Source: Sphingomonas sp. PP-CE-3A-406
GTDB lineage: Bacteria > Pseudomonadota > Alphaproteobacteria > Sphingomonadales > Sphingomonadaceae
NCBI RefSeq assembly: GCF_003688625.1
Contig: NZ_RCWY01000003.1
Location: forward strand, 868,001 to 932,000
Direction of reading: 5' to 3'
Length of the DNA: 64,000 bases
This document shows, piece after piece, positions 9,082 to 22,138 of this stretch. The notes beneath the pieces were generated by a model that ran no database searches, had not been told where the DNA came from, and saw only the letters and a program-made list of their open reading frames with translations. A program made the translations under genes and the position numbers. The first letter of the stretch is position 1. Each line of letters begins with the position of its first letter.

Positions 9082-10115
9082 TCGGCTCTCGGAGCTTCCG
9101 CCGCGAGCAGCGCGCGCTTGCGATCGAGCCCGTAGGCATAGCCGCCGAGCGCGCCGCCGATCCGTTGCGCGCGGTGGCAGGGGATGACGATCGATACCGG
9201 GTTTTGCCCGCAGGCGGTGCCTGCGGCGCGAACCGCGGCGGGGCGGCCGGCAAGCGCTGCGAGTTCGCTGTAGGTGCGGGTTTCGCCGATCGGGATGGTG
9301 CGTAGCGCTTGCCAGATCGCTTCCTGGAAGGCGGTGCCGCGGACGTCTAGCGGGAGGTCTTGGTCGCGGTCGGGGGATTCCACTGCTGCGACGACTTGCG
9401 CCGCCAGGTCCGCGAGGGCTTCGTCGCCGGGTTCGATCGTGGCATTGGGGAAGCGGCGGTGGAGTTCGTCCGCGTCTTCGTCGAACGATACGCGACACAG
9501 GCCTTTTTCGGTGGCGGCGACGAACAGGGCGCCCAGGCTCGTATCGGCAGTGGTCCAGCGGATCGTGACGCCTTCGCCGCCGCGCGCCCAGGCGCTGGGG
9601 GCCATGCCGAGCCGTTTCGCGTCGGCCTCGTAGAAGCGGCTGGGGGCGGAATAGCCGGCGTCGTAGATCGCTTCGGTCACGGTCGTATCCTCCGATAGAG
9701 CGTTGGCCGCGCGGCCGGTGCGGAGCGCCCGCGCGTAGGCGGCGGGGGTGACGCCGGTGGCGCGCTTGAACAGGCGGTGGAAATGGTGCGGGGCGTAGCC
9801 GACCTTCGCGGCAACCTCGTCGAGCGAGAGGCGATCTTCGGCGGCTTCGAGAAGGACGACCGCGGCGGCGATGGCGGTCCGGTCGCGGCCGACTTCGTCC
9901 GGGGTGCAGCGCAGGCAGGCGCGGAAGCCGGCGGCGCGAGCGCTTGGCGGGTCGGGGTGGAAGGTGACGTTCTCGCGCTTGGGGTGCCGCGCGGGGCAGC
10001 TAGGCTTGCAGTAGATGCCGGTGGTCTTCACTCCGACGACGAACCGGCCGTCCCACGCGCGGTCGCGGGCTTCGAACGCGGTCCATGCGGTTTCGGTGTC
10101 GGGGGCGATGGTCAT
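9057..10115 (-). CDS. ada: Ada: methylation-responsive activator and O6-methylguanine-DNA methyltransferase
   Basis: The 352-residue protein has the full Ada architecture. The N-terminal zinc/methylphosphotriester domain carries Cys36, Cys40, Cys67 and Cys70 (YCKPSC … CLRC). An AraC-type helix-turn-helix region spans about 80-175, and a C-terminal methyltransferase follows with the acceptor Cys313 in the motif PCHR. These spacings match E. coli Ada closely. It removes methyl groups from DNA onto its own cysteines and, once methylated at the N-terminal Cys, activates repair genes. No alkB or alkA gene is next to it. The gene overlaps the convergent protease gene by 25 bp at the 3' end. Confidence 0.95.
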   Translation of the reverse strand: MTIAPDTETAWTAFEARDRAWDGRFVVGVKTTGIYCKPSCPARHPKRENVTFHPDPPSARAAGFRACLRCTPDEVGRDRTAIAAAVVLLEAAEDRLSLDEVAAKVGYAPHHFHRLFKRATGVTPAAYARALRTGRAANALSEDTTVTEAIYDAGYSAPSRFYEADAKRLGMAPSAWARGGEGVTIRWTTADTSLGALFVAATEKGLCRVSFDEDADELHRRFPNATIEPGDEALADLAAQVVAAVESPDRDQDLPLDVRGTAFQEAIWQALRTIPIGETRTYSELAALAGRPAAVRAAGTACGQNPVSIVIPCHRAQRIGGALGGYAYGLDRKRALLAAEAPRADQRADLQE

Positions 10116-10228
10116 GGGATCGGTATAGCCGGTCGCGCCGCGCGCGCATCCCGTGGCTTGCGGTCAAAGCGGAGCCAATCGGCAGGCTGGCCGTTCTCCT
10201 CGGCATACCCCCTAACGAAAGATGTCTC

Positions 10229-11074
10229 ATGGCCTCCGACACGCCCGTCTGGTTCATTTCCGGCTGCTCGACCGGTTTTGGTCGCGAACTCGCCAAGCTT
10301 GTGCTCGCCCGCGGTTGGCGTGCGGTGGTGACCGCGCGGGATGCGGATCGTGTTGCCGATCTGGCGGAAGGGGCCGAGGATCGTACACTCGCGCTGTCGC
10401 TCGACGTGACGGAGCAGGCGCAGATCGACGATGCAGTCGCGCAGGCCAAGGCGAAGTTCGGGCGGATCGACGTGCTCGTGAACAATGCGGGCTATGGGTA
10501 TCAGGCGTCGATCGAGGAGGGTGTCGAGTCCGAGATCCGCGCGCAGTTCGATGCGAACGTGTTCGGGTTGTTCGCGCTGACGCGCGCGGTGCTGCCGATC
10601 ATGCGTGGGCAGAAGAGCGGCAACATCATCAACATCACGTCGGTTGCGGGGCAAGTCGGGTTCCCGGGCTCGGGCTATTATGCCGCGTCGAAGCATGCGG
10701 TCGAGGGTTGGTCGGATGCTTTGCTGGCCGAGGTGAAGCCGCTTGGGATCGACGTGACGTGCGTCGAGCCGGGGCCGTTCCGGACGGACTGGGCCGGGCG
10801 TTCGCTGAAGCAGACGCCGGTGAAGATCGCGGACTACGCCGATACGGCGGGCAAGCGGCTGGATGGGACGCGCGAGGTTAGCGGGACGCAGGCGGGTGAC
10901 CCGGTGCGGGCCGGCGAGGCGATGATCGCGCTGACCGAGGATGCGAACCCGCCGCGGCATCTGGTGCTCGGGGCCTGGGGGTATGATGCGGTGACGAAGA
11001 AACTGGCGGAGCGGTTGAAGGAGATCGAGGCGCATAAGGCGGATAGCCTTGGGGCTGATTTTCCAGCGGGGTAA
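10229..11074 (+). CDS. Short-chain dehydrogenase/reductase
   Basis: The 281-residue protein is a classical SDR. The nucleotide-binding glycine motif is SGCSTGFG at 11-18, NNAG is at 85-88, the catalytic Ser is near 138 (NITS) and Tyr151-x-x-x-Lys155 is in the motif YYAASK. The start at 10229 places the Rossmann strand (VWFISGCSTGFG) at residue 7, as usual; an upstream in-frame ATG would add 48 residues with no family resemblance. The protein belongs to the oxidoreductase group that lacks membrane segments. The substrate cannot be told from sequence. It is followed by two palindromic elements and then a convergent hydrolase gene. Confidence 0.88.
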   Translation: MASDTPVWFISGCSTGFGRELAKLVLARGWRAVVTARDADRVADLAEGAEDRTLALSLDVTEQAQIDDAVAQAKAKFGRIDVLVNNAGYGYQASIEEGVESEIRAQFDANVFGLFALTRAVLPIMRGQKSGNIINITSVAGQVGFPGSGYYAASKHAVEGWSDALLAEVKPLGIDVTCVEPGPFRTDWAGRSLKQTPVKIADYADTAGKRLDGTREVSGTQAGDPVRAGEAMIALTEDANPPRHLVLGAWGYDAVTKKLAERLKEIEAHKADSLGADFPAG

Positions 11075-11094
11075 TCTCGGAGGAGCGAGAGAGA

Positions 11095-11152
11095 GTTGTT
11101 TCCCCGCGAAGGCGGGGACCCAGACTGGGCTCCCGCCTTCGCGGGAGAACAA
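11095..11152. repeat. 58-bp palindrome after the SDR gene
   Basis: The arms ttgtttccccgcgaaggcgg and cccgccttcgcgggagaacaa are near-perfect inverted repeats around a short 'acccagactgggct' centre. The transcript could form a strong hairpin 20 bp after the SDR stop and may act as its terminator or mRNA 3' end. A related half-element (tttccccacgaaggcggg) follows atpC near 17310. Confidence 0.7.
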
Positions 11153-11213
11153 GGAAGCAGGGGCTGCCTTCGCGTCTGTAGTGCTGGCCTGTGTCGAGGC
11201 CTTCTACCACAGC

Positions 11214-11321
11214 CACCACCCCGGCGAAGGCCGGGGCCCAATTGGGGGACGTCGCTAACGAAGCGCATTCCTCAATTATTGCCACCTTTCCAATTGGGCC
11301 CCGGCCTTCGCCGGGGTGGTG
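11214..11321 (+). repeat. Family A palindromic element, copy A2
   Basis: A 108-bp copy has nearly perfect arms (caccaccccggcgaaggccg and its complement at the right end) and the centre cgtcgctaacgaagcgc…ttgccaccttt. It lies between the convergent SDR and dienelactone hydrolase genes, ending 19 bp from the stop of the latter, so it is transcribed from both sides. Confidence 0.9.
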
Positions 11322-11340
11322 CCAAAGGGAGGGGCTGTGA

Positions 11341-12018
11341 TCAGCCCCCATTCGCCCGAAACAGCTCCAGCGTTCGCTGTTTCGCCAGATCCGCACTAGG
11401 CTCGTGATAATCCTTCCGCCGGTCCGAATTGAACCCGTGGCCGGCCTCGTAGACGTACACCGTCGCATTCGGCCAATCCTTGGCGATGACCTGCTCGACG
11501 CCCTCCATCGGGATACCGTGGTCGTGGCGGCCGAAGTGCAGGATCACCGGCACCTTCGGTTCCTCGTCCGCCGCCGCCGGAATCATGCTGCCGTAATAAC
11601 CGCTCGCCGCTGCGACACTGGTGAGCTTGGTCGAGGCGAACCACGCGACCGAACCGCCATAGCAATAGCCGACCACGAACACCGGCCCGGCGGGGGCGAG
11701 CGTGTCGATGCAGGTCTGGACGTCCTTCAGCGACAAGTCGAACGGGTGGAGCTGCCGCGCGAGTTCGACGCCGCGCGCGAGGCCTTCGCCCGAATAGTCC
11801 GCCTCGAAACCGGGATGCTCGCGATCAAACAGCGCGGGGGCCAGGACCTCGTAGCCGTCGGCGGCATACTCGTCGCAGAGGTCGCGGATGTGGTCGGTCA
11901 CGCCGAAGATCTCCTGCACCAGCACAAGGCCACCGCGACGCTCGCCGGTCGGCTGCGCGTGATAGACCGCGACGGCCGCGCCGTCGGACATCGTCATCGT
12001 TTCCATCGTGGCGGTCAT
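11341..12018 (-). CDS. Dienelactone hydrolase family protein
   Basis: The 225-residue protein shows the dienelactone hydrolase signature: Glu36 in VQEIFGV, nucleophile Cys119 in GYCYGG, Asp166 in HFGRHDHGIP and His194 in EAGHGF. Members hydrolyse dienelactone in aromatic ring cleavage or related esters. No chlorocatechol or other aromatic genes are near it, so the true substrate is open. I chose ATG at 12018, which has GAGG about 9 nt upstream; a longer frame from 12087 would read through the repeat at 12061-12154 and add 23 residues of repeat-encoded sequence (MGSRLRGND…). Confidence 0.88.
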   Translation of the reverse strand: MTATMETMTMSDGAAVAVYHAQPTGERRGGLVLVQEIFGVTDHIRDLCDEYAADGYEVLAPALFDREHPGFEADYSGEGLARGVELARQLHPFDLSLKDVQTCIDTLAPAGPVFVVGYCYGGSVAWFASTKLTSVAAASGYYGSMIPAAADEEPKVPVILHFGRHDHGIPMEGVEQVIAKDWPNATVYVYEAGHGFNSDRRKDYHEPSADLAKQRTLELFRANGG

Positions 12019-12060
12019 TCTCTCGTCCTCGTCGATTGGTCGTAACGGATGCCCAATACC

Positions 12061-12154
12061 GTCATTCCCGCGGAGGCGGGAACCCATAGTGGCAGGCCGT
12101 GCGGGGAAAGCGCCGGGTCCGGAGGATAGGGATCCCCGCCTGCGCGGGGATGAC
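12061..12154. repeat. Palindromic element upstream of the dienelactone hydrolase gene
   Basis: The arms gtcattcccgcggaggcggg and gatccccgcctgcgcgggga-tgac form an imperfect inverted repeat with about 45 bp between. It occupies part of the 328-bp stretch 12019-12346 between the hydrolase gene and atpH. The rest of that stretch holds the putative atp promoter and leader; I see no gene in it. Confidence 0.65.
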
Positions 12155-12237
12155 GGGGAGGGGCGGAATCATAACCGTCCAACCTCCGATCAATGACAAA
12201 ACAGTCACAAACCCGTCCCCCTGACCCTCCCGCCGGG

Positions 12238-12266
12238 TTGCCAATCCGACAACCCGATGCTAACCG
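12238..12266 (+). promoter_or_regulatory. Putative sigma-70-type promoter for atpHAGDC
   Basis: TTGCCA at 12238-12243 and TAACCG at 12261-12266 are separated by 17 bp. The -35 matches the consensus at 4 of 6 positions (TTGaCa), and the -10 is weak. The pair lies about 80 bp upstream of the atpH start and is the best-spaced candidate in the gap. It mirrors the arrangement upstream of atpI. Confidence 0.3.
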
Positions 12267-12346
12267 CGCCGCGTCCCAGGAGAGGTGCTTTCGCGCCCTC
12301 TCTTCCTTTGGGTCGGTTATTCGTTGCAGGCGAGGATAGAGGTTCC

Positions 12347-14435
<2,089 letters not shown>

Positions 14436-14439
14436 TTAA

Positions 14440-14468
14440 CTCCCTCTCCCCGACGGGGAGAGGGAGCA
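14440..14468. repeat. Short family D palindrome between atpA and atpG
   Basis: The sequence ctccctctcccc-ga-cggggagagggag is a compact hairpin directly after the atpA stop. It is the same purine/pyrimidine type as the arms of the longer elements after dnaK (37473-37573) and atpF (50344-50363). It could slow or pause transcription, or protect the 3' end of an atpA-containing mRNA. Confidence 0.7.
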
Positions 14469-14520
14469 GAGCATGTAATCCGACCCTCCTCTGTGAGGAG
14501 CGAGGGAGCAGGAAGAGAAG

Positions 14521-16913
<2,393 letters not shown>

Positions 16914-16919
16914 GCTTAG

Positions 16920-17016
16920 CTCCCTCCCCTTTAGGGGAGGGTTGGGGTGGGGCCTGACCGCGAGCGTCGCGCCTGCCGCACTCCCCCACCCCAACCCTCC
17001 CCTGAAGGGGAGGGAG
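16920..17016 (+). repeat. Family C two-hairpin element between atpD and atpC
   Basis: The left arm ctccctcccctttaggggag and the right arm ccctcccctgaaggggaggg are each hairpins by themselves, and together they are also mutually complementary (ggttggggtgggg against ccccaccccaacc). The element starts 6 bp after the atpD stop and ends 13 nt before the atpC ATG. The terminal GGGAG of its right arm is the most likely Shine-Dalgarno sequence of atpC, so RNA folding here could influence epsilon synthesis. Confidence 0.85.
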
Positions 17017-17029
17017 TGAGAAGATAGAC

Positions 17030-17284
17030 ATGCTGCATTTCGAACTCGTCACGCCAGAAAAGCTCGTCCGCTCGGAGGAGGTCTACATGGTCGTCGTCCC
17101 CGGCACCGAAGGCGATTTCGGCGTCCTCGAAGGCCACGCGCCCTTCATGTCGACGGTCCGCGACGGCGGCGTGCAGGTATATCGCACGCAGGACGGCACC
17201 CCCGAGATCATCGCGATCAAGGGCGGCTTCGCCGAGGTCAATGCCAAGGGCCTGACCGTCCTCGCCGAACACGCGGGCGAGTAA
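17030..17284 (+). CDS. atpC: ATP synthase F1 epsilon subunit, short form without the C-terminal helical domain
   Basis: This 84-residue protein is the N-terminal beta-sandwich of epsilon only ([17 protein letters not shown] … [15 protein letters not shown] … [18 protein letters not shown]). Usual bacterial epsilon subunits are about 130-140 residues, with two C-terminal helices that inhibit ATP hydrolysis. Those helices are absent here because a stop follows directly after [10 protein letters not shown], and there is no sign of a frameshifted remainder downstream. Loss of the inhibitory domain suggests that inhibition depends on another protein, for example the alphaproteobacterial zeta subunit, whose gene is not seen in the window. 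It is the last gene of the F1 operon. Confidence 0.93.
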   Translation: MLHFELVTPEKLVRSEEVYMVVVPGTEGDFGVLEGHAPFMSTVRDGGVQVYRTQDGTPEIIAIKGGFAEVNAKGLTVLAEHAGE

Positions 17285-17357
17285 AGTCTCCAACTCAACG
17301 AAGAGTGTTTCCCCACGAAGGCGGGAATCCAGACTGGGCATCCGCCGTCTGCTTTCT

Positions 17358-17442
17358 CCGTCATCCTGACGAAAGTCAGGATCCAGAGCCACGCAACGCC
17401 ACCCTCTGTTCCCCTGGATCCTGACTTTCGTCAGGATGACGG
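17358..17442. repeat. Family B palindromic element, copy B1
   Basis: The arms ccgtcatcctgacgaaagtc-agg-atcc and ggatcctgactttcgtcagg-atgacgg flank a short variable centre (agagccacgc…). It lies between the convergent atpC and priA genes and could form a terminator-like hairpin for both. Further copies are at 23933, 29274, 30923, 34403 and 55134. Confidence 0.9.
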
Positions 17443-17467
17443 AAGGGGTGGGGCGTGACCGCCAACG

Positions 17468-19639
17468 CTACAAGAAATTATAAGGGTCGACGTCCACCGT
17501 CACCCGCACCTTCGACGGCCAGTCCAGCTTCCCCAACCACTCCCGGATCACATCCTGCACATCCAGCGCCCGTCGCGCATGGACGAGCAGCCGATACCGA
17601 TGTCGCCCCCGCAACATCGCAAGCGGCGCCGGCGCGGGGCCGTACACGTGCATCCCCTCGACCTCGGGCGCACTACGGCCCACGAGCTTGGCGGTATCGT
17701 GCGCGCAAGACTGGTCCTCCGACGACACCACGATCGCCGCATACCTTCCGAACGGCGGCGCACCCGCGTCCTTCCGCGCGTCCGTCTCCGCGGCGTAGAA
17801 CGCATCTGCGTCGCCGGTGATCAGCGCCTGCATCACCTGCGCGCCCGGACTATGCGTCTGGATGAACACGTGGCCGGGTTTCTCGCCACGCCCCGCACGC
17901 CCCGATACCTGCCGGATTTGCTGGAACGTGCGCTCCGCCGCACGGAGATCGCCGCCGTCCAGACCGAGGTCCGCGTCGACCACGCCCACCAAGGTAAGGT
18001 TCGGGAAGTGGTACCCCTTCGTCACAAGCTGCGTGCCGACGACGATGTCGATATCGCCCGCTTCCATCCGCCCGACGAACTCCGCCGCCTTGGCGGGCGA
18101 CCAGATCGTGTCCGAGGTTACCACCGCGGTCTTCGCCTCGGGGAACAGCGCCGTCACCTCGTCGGCGATCCGCTCGACGCCGGGCCCGCACGCGACGAGC
18201 GTGTCCTCGCCCTTGCACTCCGGACACACCCGCGGCGTCGGCTCGATATGCCCGCAATGATGGCAAGCCAATCGCCGCGTCAGCCGATGCTCGACCATCC
18301 ACGCGGTGCAGTTGGGGCATTGGAACCGGTGCCCACATGTCCGGCACAGCGTCAGCGGCGCATAGCCGCGGCGGTTGAGAAACAGCAGCGACTGCTCGCG
18401 CCGCGCCAGCGTTTCCTGCATCGCCTTCACGAGCCGGGGGGCGAGCCAGCGGCCCCGCTCGGGCGGTTCCTTGATCAGGTCGATCGGCTCGATCGTGGGC
18501 ATCTCCGCCGCGCCGAACCGGCCGGGCAGCTTCAGCTCGGCATAGCGCCCGGTCACGACCTGCTGCCGCGTTTCGATCGCCGGCGTGGCGGAGGCGAGGA
18601 TCACCGGACACCCCTCGAACTTGCCGCGCATCACCGCGACGTCGCGCGCGTGATAATGCACGCCCTCTTCCTGCTTGAAACTGGTCTCGTGCGCCTCGTC
18701 GACGACGATCAGCCCGAGATCGCGGTACGGCAGGAACAGCGCGGAGCGTGCACCCACCGTCACCAATGCCTCGCCGCTTGCGATCGCACGCCAAGCGCGC
18801 CGCCGCTGGGTCGATCGCAGCCCCGAATGCCACGCGATCGGCTCGCACCCGAAGCGGTCGTGGAAGCGCTTGAGGAACGGCTCGGTCAACGCGATCTCAG
18901 GCAGTAGCACCAGAGTCTGGCGGCCATCGCGGATTGCCTGCGCGACCGCCTCGAAATACACCTCGGTCTTGCCCGAGCCGGTCACGCCGTCGAGCAAGGT
19001 CGGGTGGAACGCATGCTCCGCCACCCCCGCGACCAGCGCATCTGCCGCCGCGCGCTGATCCTCCGAGAGGACCGGTTCGTGATGCGCGGGGTTCGGGACG
19101 GGGTAGGGGCTGTCCAGGCTGACCTCGACTGCCTCGATCGCGCCGACCTTCACCAGCCCGCGGATTACCGCATCGCTGACGTCCGCGGTGGTGGCGAGTT
19201 CGCGGATCAGGCCCTGGCGGTCGCCGATCCGCTCCAGCGCCTGCTCACGCTGCGGGGTGAGTCGGGGCGGTACGACGCCGGTCGCGCGGTACTCGACCGC
19301 CGTCCGCGCACCCTCCAGCGCCGACGTCGACGCCAGCGTCATCCGCAACACCGACGCCGCGGGCGCGAGGTAGTAATCCGCGGTCCACTCCACCAGCCGC
19401 CGCAGCGGTGCGCCCAGCGGCGGCACGTCCGCGACGGCGAGCAGGTTGCGCAACCGGTTGTCGCCGACCTCCGCATCGGACGGCATCCGCTCAGCCTCCC
19501 ACACCACGCCGAGCAACTGTCGCGGCCCCAGCGGGGCGACCACGACCGAACCCGGCTCGACGCTCATGCCGGCGGGCACGCGGTAGTCGAGCGGCCCGAG
19601 GGCGGCGTTGAGGATCAGGACACGGGCGCGGGACGACAT
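17468..19639 (-). CDS. priA: Primosomal replication protein N' (replication restart helicase PriA)
   Basis: The 723-residue protein has the helicase motifs DGVTGSGKTEVY (Walker A, 218-225) and VVDEAHE (DEAH, 314-317). Between helicase lobes lies the zinc-binding insertion with eight cysteines (432, 435, 441, 444, 459, 462, 472, 475) as in PriA. The N-terminal region matches the 3'-DNA-end-binding domain (LGPLDYRVPAG). PriA reloads the replisome at collapsed forks. The ATG at 19639 gives the usual N-terminus. Its 3' end faces atpC across a family B element. Confidence 0.97.
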   Translation of the reverse strand: MSSRARVLILNAALGPLDYRVPAGMSVEPGSVVVAPLGPRQLLGVVWEAERMPSDAEVGDNRLRNLLAVADVPPLGAPLRRLVEWTADYYLAPAASVLRMTLASTSALEGARTAVEYRATGVVPPRLTPQREQALERIGDRQGLIRELATTADVSDAVIRGLVKVGAIEAVEVSLDSPYPVPNPAHHEPVLSEDQRAAADALVAGVAEHAFHPTLLDGVTGSGKTEVYFEAVAQAIRDGRQTLVLLPEIALTEPFLKRFHDRFGCEPIAWHSGLRSTQRRRAWRAIASGEALVTVGARSALFLPYRDLGLIVVDEAHETSFKQEEGVHYHARDVAVMRGKFEGCPVILASATPAIETRQQVVTGRYAELKLPGRFGAAEMPTIEPIDLIKEPPERGRWLAPRLVKAMQETLARREQSLLFLNRRGYAPLTLCRTCGHRFQCPNCTAWMVEHRLTRRLACHHCGHIEPTPRVCPECKGEDTLVACGPGVERIADEVTALFPEAKTAVVTSDTIWSPAKAAEFVGRMEAGDIDIVVGTQLVTKGYHFPNLTLVGVVDADLGLDGGDLRAAERTFQQIRQVSGRAGRGEKPGHVFIQTHSPGAQVMQALITGDADAFYAAETDARKDAGAPPFGRYAAIVVSSEDQSCAHDTAKLVGRSAPEVEGMHVYGPAPAPLAMLRGRHRYRLLVHARRALDVQDVIREWLGKLDWPSKVRVTVDVDPYNFL

Positions 19640-19705
19640 CGTGTCCGTATATGGGGACAGATCGACTCCGCGTGAACCGTCTAAGCAGGCACCGACTTGA
19701 AGGCG

Positions 19706-21169
19706 TCAGGCGGCGGCGCGGCGATCGCCGCCCCGGCGGCGTTCGCCGACCCGCGCGCGCTTCGCCTTGTAGAGGATCGTATCGGCCTTGTGGATGAAGT
19801 CGCGGATCGCATGGCAATCCGGCTCCAGCGCGGTGATCCCGACCGTCCCGGCGCTGATCATCGCCAGACCGTTCAGCGCGATCGGGAAGCGCAGCGCTTC
19901 CTCCAGTCGCGCACTGATGTAGCCGGGCGTCGCGGTCAGACCCGGATCCTCGATCAGCAGTCCGAATTCGTCACCGCCCAGCCGCGCGGCAAAGCTCTGC
20001 TTGAGCCAGGGGGCCTGCAATATCTCGCCGACCGCACGCAGCACGTCGTCACCCGAGGTGTGGCCGAGCGTGTCGTTGATCGCCTTGAACCCATCGAGGT
20101 CGATGAGTGCGAGCAGCAGCGGCGTGCCGTCGGTGTGCGAACGGGTCATCGCGGCGTCGAGCGCCCGATCGAATGCCGCGCGGTTGGATATTCCGGTGAG
20201 CGAATCGGTGTCGGCGGATCGGCGCAGGTTCAATTCGAGCGCATAGCGTTCGGTCACGTCCTGGAAAACGCCGACGAACCCGATGGTCGTACCCGCGTCG
20301 TCCTCGAGTTCGCCCAGCACGCGTACGCGCCGCGGCTCGCCCTGCGCGGTGGTGAAGTCGACCTCGATGTCGAACGGTATGCCGGTTTCCAACGTCGTCG
20401 TGAGACACGCGCTCAGTACGTCTCGGGCATGAGGCGGATAGAACGCCATCGCGACCTCCATCTCCGGCACCGGGCCGACGGGCAGGCCATAGATGTGAAA
20501 GACGCCGTCCGACCAGTCCAGATGCTGGTGATCGAGCGAGGTGCGCCACGATCCGATCGCCGCCATCCGCTCGGCCTGGCGAAAGATACGATCCTGCCGC
20601 GCGAGCGTCGCGGCCTGTCGGTCCGCGGTGGTGGCGATGGCGATCGCCTGATGCGCGGCGGACCGTGCCGCGACGGTCACCTCGGCCAGCGTCGCGAGAT
20701 GCGTGAGCGCGCGACGGCCTGCGTCGTTCAAGCTGCGCGGCACCGAATCGATGACGCAGATCGAGCCGATCGCGTGACGCTCGCCGCGATCATCGACCGC
20801 ATGGATCGCCGCTCCCGCGTAGAAACGCGCGCCGCGATCCGCCAGCACTAGCGGATTTTCCGCAAACCGCGAATCGGTGTCGAGGTCTTCGATCACAAGG
20901 GGGGCCTGGTTCTGGATCGTGTACGCGCACATGCCGATGTCGCGGCTGATCTCGCCGCGTTCGCCGCCGGCCGCGGCCTTGATCCACAGACGGTCGCTAT
21001 CGACGAGAGTCATCAACGCGGTCGGGCATCCGAGCATTTCGGCGGCGAGTTCGACGAGCGCGTCGAACTCGCGTTCGGGTGCGCTATCGAGCAGCGCTAG
21101 CGCATGGAGCGCGGCAACGCGCCGTTTTTCGTCTGCGAATGCGTTTGTGACGAGGTCTTTCGGCGACAT
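19706..21169 (-). CDS. GAF-PAS-GGDEF diguanylate cyclase
   Basis: The 487-residue soluble protein begins with a GAF domain (about 15-170; PTALMTLVDSDRLWIK…DIGMCAYTI), then a PAS-like domain (about 200-310; GSWRTSLDHQHLDWSDGVFHIYG), then a GGDEF domain with an intact active site GGDEF at 398-402. Such enzymes make cyclic di-GMP from two GTP in response to a cytoplasmic signal. The RxxD inhibitory site expected about nine residues before GGDEF is replaced by WLKQ, so product inhibition by the I-site is probably lost. A standalone EAL protein, which could degrade the product, is encoded at 28464-29261. Confidence 0.88.
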   Translation of the reverse strand: MSPKDLVTNAFADEKRRVAALHALALLDSAPEREFDALVELAAEMLGCPTALMTLVDSDRLWIKAAAGGERGEISRDIGMCAYTIQNQAPLVIEDLDTDSRFAENPLVLADRGARFYAGAAIHAVDDRGERHAIGSICVIDSVPRSLNDAGRRALTHLATLAEVTVAARSAAHQAIAIATTADRQAATLARQDRIFRQAERMAAIGSWRTSLDHQHLDWSDGVFHIYGLPVGPVPEMEVAMAFYPPHARDVLSACLTTTLETGIPFDIEVDFTTAQGEPRRVRVLGELEDDAGTTIGFVGVFQDVTERYALELNLRRSADTDSLTGISNRAAFDRALDAAMTRSHTDGTPLLLALIDLDGFKAINDTLGHTSGDDVLRAVGEILQAPWLKQSFAARLGGDEFGLLIEDPGLTATPGYISARLEEALRFPIALNGLAMISAGTVGITALEPDCHAIRDFIHKADTILYKAKRARVGERRRGGDRRAAA

Positions 21170-21232
21170 GGGCTGTTGGATACCGAAGGGATGTTAATTT
21201 TCCTTTGCTGCTGGAGCAGGTTAGTGTCCATC

Positions 21233-22138
21233 ATGGTGACCACGACAGACCTGCCGCCGTCGATGCTCTGGGCGGACCATTTGACGCGAGATCGGCGACG
21301 GTCGGTGCACACGGTGCGTGCCTACCAAGCGTCGGCGGAACGCCTGACGGCATTCCTGATCGATCATTGGGGCGAGCGGGTCGAACGCGCGATGCTGGCG
21401 CGCGTGACCGCCGCCGATCTGCGCGCGTATCTGGCGTATCGTCGAGATTCGGGGCTCGGCAACGCGTCGGCGGCGCGCGAGCTGTCCGCAGTGCGCGGCT
21501 TTCTGGCCTGGGCGAACGACGGCGCGGAGCAGCCGCGGATCCGGGGCCCTCGCGTGAAGAAGGGCCTGCCGCGACCGATCTCTCCGGGCGAGGCGATCGC
21601 GCTGGCCGAAGACGTCGCCGAGGATGCGGCCGAGCCGTGGATCGGCGCGCGGGATTGGGCGGTGCTGCTGCTGCTATACGGTGCGGGGCTGCGGATCGGC
21701 GAGGCGCTGGCGTTGCCGGGGGCGATCCTGCCGCTTGGCGAGACGCTGGTGGTTACGGGCAAGCGGTCGAAGGCGCGGATGGTGCCGTTGCTGCCCAAGG
21801 TGCGCGCGGCGATCGAGGCGTATGTCGCGCAGACGCCGTGGCCGATCGCGGCCGACGCGCCGCTGTTCAGGGGCGCGAAGGGCGGGCCGCTGTCGGCGGT
21901 GGTGGTACGGCGCTCGGTGCGCGGCGCGCGCGCGCGGCTCGGGCTCGGCGATCGGACGACGCCGCATGCGTTGCGCCACAGTTTCGCGACGCATCTGCTG
22001 GGGCGGGGGGCGGACCTGCGCGCGCTACAGGAGTTGCTCGGCCATTCGAGCCTGAGTTCAACGCAGATATACACGCAGGTCGATGCGGCGCACCTGATAG
22101 ACGTGTACCGCAACGCCCACCCGCATGGCGGGGTCTAG
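21233..22138 (+). CDS. xerC: Tyrosine recombinase XerC
   Basis: The 301-residue protein has an N-terminal SAM-like DNA-binding domain and a catalytic domain with all expected residues: Arg154 (GAGLRIGEAL), Lys177, His245-x-x-Arg248 (HALRHSFATH), His271 (GHSSLSS) and nucleophile Tyr280 (TQIYTQV). Its length and the motif spacing match XerC/XerD, which resolve chromosome dimers at dif during division. No integrase-type neighbours or att sites are visible, so it is taken as the housekeeping XerC. The ATG at 21233 fits the family; upstream in-frame starts add a Cys-rich stretch with no family match. It overlaps dedA by 4 bp tail to tail. Confidence 0.9.
   Translation: MVTTTDLPPSMLWADHLTRDRRRSVHTVRAYQASAERLTAFLIDHWGERVERAMLARVTAADLRAYLAYRRDSGLGNASAARELSAVRGFLAWANDGAEQPRIRGPRVKKGLPRPISPGEAIALAEDVAEDAAEPWIGARDWAVLLLLYGAGLRIGEALALPGAILPLGETLVVTGKRSKARMVPLLPKVRAAIEAYVAQTPWPIAADAPLFRGAKGGPLSAVVVRRSVRGARARLGLGDRTTPHALRHSFATHLLGRGADLRALQELLGHSSLSSTQIYTQVDAAHLIDVYRNAHPHGGV

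Noticed and set aside
12257..12346. A longer AtpH starting at ATG 12257
   Set aside because: The GTG at 12347 has a ribosome-binding site and gives the family N-terminus, and the extra residues overlap the promoter candidate.
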